Source: CAZWXH01 sp964637725 (lineage in GTDB: Bacteria > Bacillota_I > Bacilli_A > Erysipelotrichales > Coprobacillaceae). From it: a DNA stretch of 24,066 nt. The translations under genes were made by a program, and so were the position numbers. The notes under the pieces were generated by a model that worked only from the letters and a program-made list of their open reading frames with translations, was not told where the DNA came from and did no database searches. Positions within the stretch are counted from its first letter, which is position 1. Each line of letters starts with the position of its first letter. Shown here one piece after another: positions 23,045-24,066 of the stretch. The DNA lies in contig CAZWXH010000015.1 of the NCBI GenBank assembly GCA_964637725.1, positions 1-24,066 of the forward strand. The letters are read 5' to 3'.

Positions 23045-23087
23045 TGTCGTTTGTTTTGGTGAGACTTCTATCAAAGGAGCCAGAATA

Positions 23088-23867
23088 ATGTCAAAATATA
23101 AAGTTGAAATTAATGGTTTAAACATTAATGATTATGAAAAGATGACACATAAACAAACGATGGAGTTATTATCACTGTATCAACGTACACAAGAATCTAA
23201 ATATAAAGAACAACTTGTTTTATCAAATCTTAAACTTGTATTATCACTTGCTCAAAAATTTCATCAAAGAGTTAATAATTTAGATGATTTATTTCAAGTT
23301 GGGGTTATTGGATTGGTAAAGGCAATTGAAAACTTTAATTTAGATTTAGATGTACGTTTTTCTACATATGCAGTTCCTCTTATAATTGGTGAAATGAAGC
23401 GATATTTAAGAGATAATTCACCAATGAGAATACCTCGCTCAATTCGCGACTTAGCTTATAAAGCAATGTTAGTGAATGAGGAATATATGAAAAGATACAA
23501 CAAAGAAGCATCAACTAAGGAATTATCAAAACTATTGGAAGTAGATGAAGAATTATTAGTAGAAGCATTGTCTTCTACTCATAGTGTAACCTCATTATCA
23601 CAAGAAGTACAAAGTGACGGAAATGGACAGATTGATTTAGAAAGTCAAATCCCTGATAAAAACCACAATGTTGATGATGTTAAAAATCATATCGATCTTT
23701 ATGATGCTATGAATAGATTGGATGAAAAAGAGTTACAAATTATTAATGAAAGGTATTTTCATGGCCATACCCAAAGTGAAATCGCAAAAGAGTTATTTGT
23801 CTCACAAGCACAAGTATCTAGAATAGAAAAACAAGCTTTATCAAGATTAAAGAAATATTTAAACTAA
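23088..23867 (+). CDS. sigG: RNA polymerase sporulation sigma factor SigG
   Basis: A 259-residue forespore sigma factor. The N terminus MSKYKVEINGL parallels the family's MSRNKVEICG. Region 2 has NLKLVLSLAQKF and DDLFQVGVIGLVKAIENF, then RFSTYAVPLIIGEMKRYLRD; region 4 is TQSEIAKELFVSQAQVSRIE. It differs from SigF by this N terminus and by its position after sigE. The start at 23088 follows AAAGGAG (23073-23079); an upstream in-frame ATG at 23031 would overlap sigE and has no ribosome site. The 43-nt gap after sigE shows no promoter I can support, so it may be read from the spoIIG transcript and/or an undetected forespore promoter. Confidence 0.92.
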   Translation: MSKYKVEINGLNINDYEKMTHKQTMELLSLYQRTQESKYKEQLVLSNLKLVLSLAQKFHQRVNNLDDLFQVGVIGLVKAIENFNLDLDVRFSTYAVPLIIGEMKRYLRDNSPMRIPRSIRDLAYKAMLVNEEYMKRYNKEASTKELSKLLEVDEELLVEALSSTHSVTSLSQEVQSDGNGQIDLESQIPDKNHNVDDVKNHIDLYDAMNRLDEKELQIINERYFHGHTQSEIAKELFVSQAQVSRIEKQALSRLKKYLN

Positions 23868-23894
23868 TCATTCATATAATGTATGGGTGATACT

Positions 23895-24066
23895 ATGCGT
23901 TTAATTTCATTACAAAGCAAAGATGTCGTTGATGCAACAACAGGGTGTAAAATAGGATATGTGATAGATGTAGAGATAGATTCATGTTGTCGATGTATAC
24001 AGGCAATAGTAGTAGAAAGAGTGACACCATTTCGGCTAATTTGTCTATTTAAAGGACCGCCAGCAT
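23895..24066 (+). CDS. YlmC/YmxH-family sporulation protein (partial, runs off the window)
   Basis: The first 57 codons of a small PRC-barrel-like protein. It begins MRLISLQSKDVVDATTGCKI and continues GYVIDVEID, the opening of the YlmC/YmxH family, in which 'MR-L-S-L--K-VVD---G-K-G-V-D-EID' is conserved. Genes of this family commonly follow sigG in clostridia-like sporulators, which supports the call. The ribosome site is GGGTGAT (23885-23891), 3-5 nt from ATG 23895. The 3' end is outside the window. Confidence 0.75.
   Translation, partial: MRLISLQSKDVVDATTGCKIGYVIDVEIDSCCRCIQAIVVERVTPFRLICLFKGPPA

Noticed and set aside
23031..23087. Longer SigG starting at ATG 23031
   Set aside because: It overlaps sigE, has no ribosome site, and the family N terminus starts at 23088.

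Overview
The window looks like a chromosomal segment of a low-GC, anaerobic, endospore-forming Firmicute. Very AT-rich codon use, strong GGAGG-type ribosome sites, pyruvate:ferredoxin oxidoreductase, a PPi-type phosphofructokinase and a spoIIGA-sigE-sigG cluster all point that way. The flavour of the proteins (dockerin-bearing glucosaminidase, cadherin-like surface protein, LytTR/DUF3021 pair) suggests Erysipelotrichia/Coprobacillaceae, but that placement is inference from recall, not a search. The sequence carries a 100-N scaffold gap.

Layout. (1) 81-3302, + strand: a two-gene secreted/surface unit, a glucosaminidase with a C-terminal dockerin followed by a membrane-anchored Ig/cadherin-like protein, closed by a bidirectional terminator. 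(2) 3307-3827: a minus-strand NUDIX hydrolase divergent from pepV, with an 18-bp perfect palindrome between them. (3) 3825-8035: pepV; tRNA-Leu(GAG) with its own promoter and hairpin terminator; tex (interrupted by the gap, whose flanks are a 29-nt duplicate, so the gap is probably artificial); and an ArsC/Spx-like protein. (4) 8071-12289: a LytTR regulator, a DUF3021 membrane protein, and an ABC-2 exporter of one ATPase and two permeases. The regulator ends at an in-frame TAA just where the family continues, and three GCAAC repeats at exact 21-bp steps precede the exporter's -10 box. (5) 12315-16399: a MoxR ATPase / DUF58 / transglutaminase-like operon. (6) 16401-21450: divergent pfp (minus) and nifJ (plus), both in pyruvate-centred fermentative carbon flow. 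(7) 21544-24066: spoIIGA-sigE-sigG and the start of a YlmC/YmxH-family gene, with a spoIIG-type promoter (21-bp spacer, Spo0A-box-like sites).

How parts work together: the LytTR/DUF3021 pair most likely controls the adjacent exporter; SpoIIGA is the protease that activates pro-sigma-E encoded just downstream, and sigma-G follows in the forespore. PPi-PFK and PFOR supply glycolytic flux and acetyl-CoA plus reduced ferredoxin. No stretch over 300 bases lacks a gene; the longest intergenic regions are 17667-17892 and 21412-21632, both annotated. No IS element, phage gene, CRISPR array or rRNA is visible. I see no convincing wholly new system. The most unusual observations are the LytTR operator array with its truncated regulator, and the possible dockerin/surface-receptor pair.
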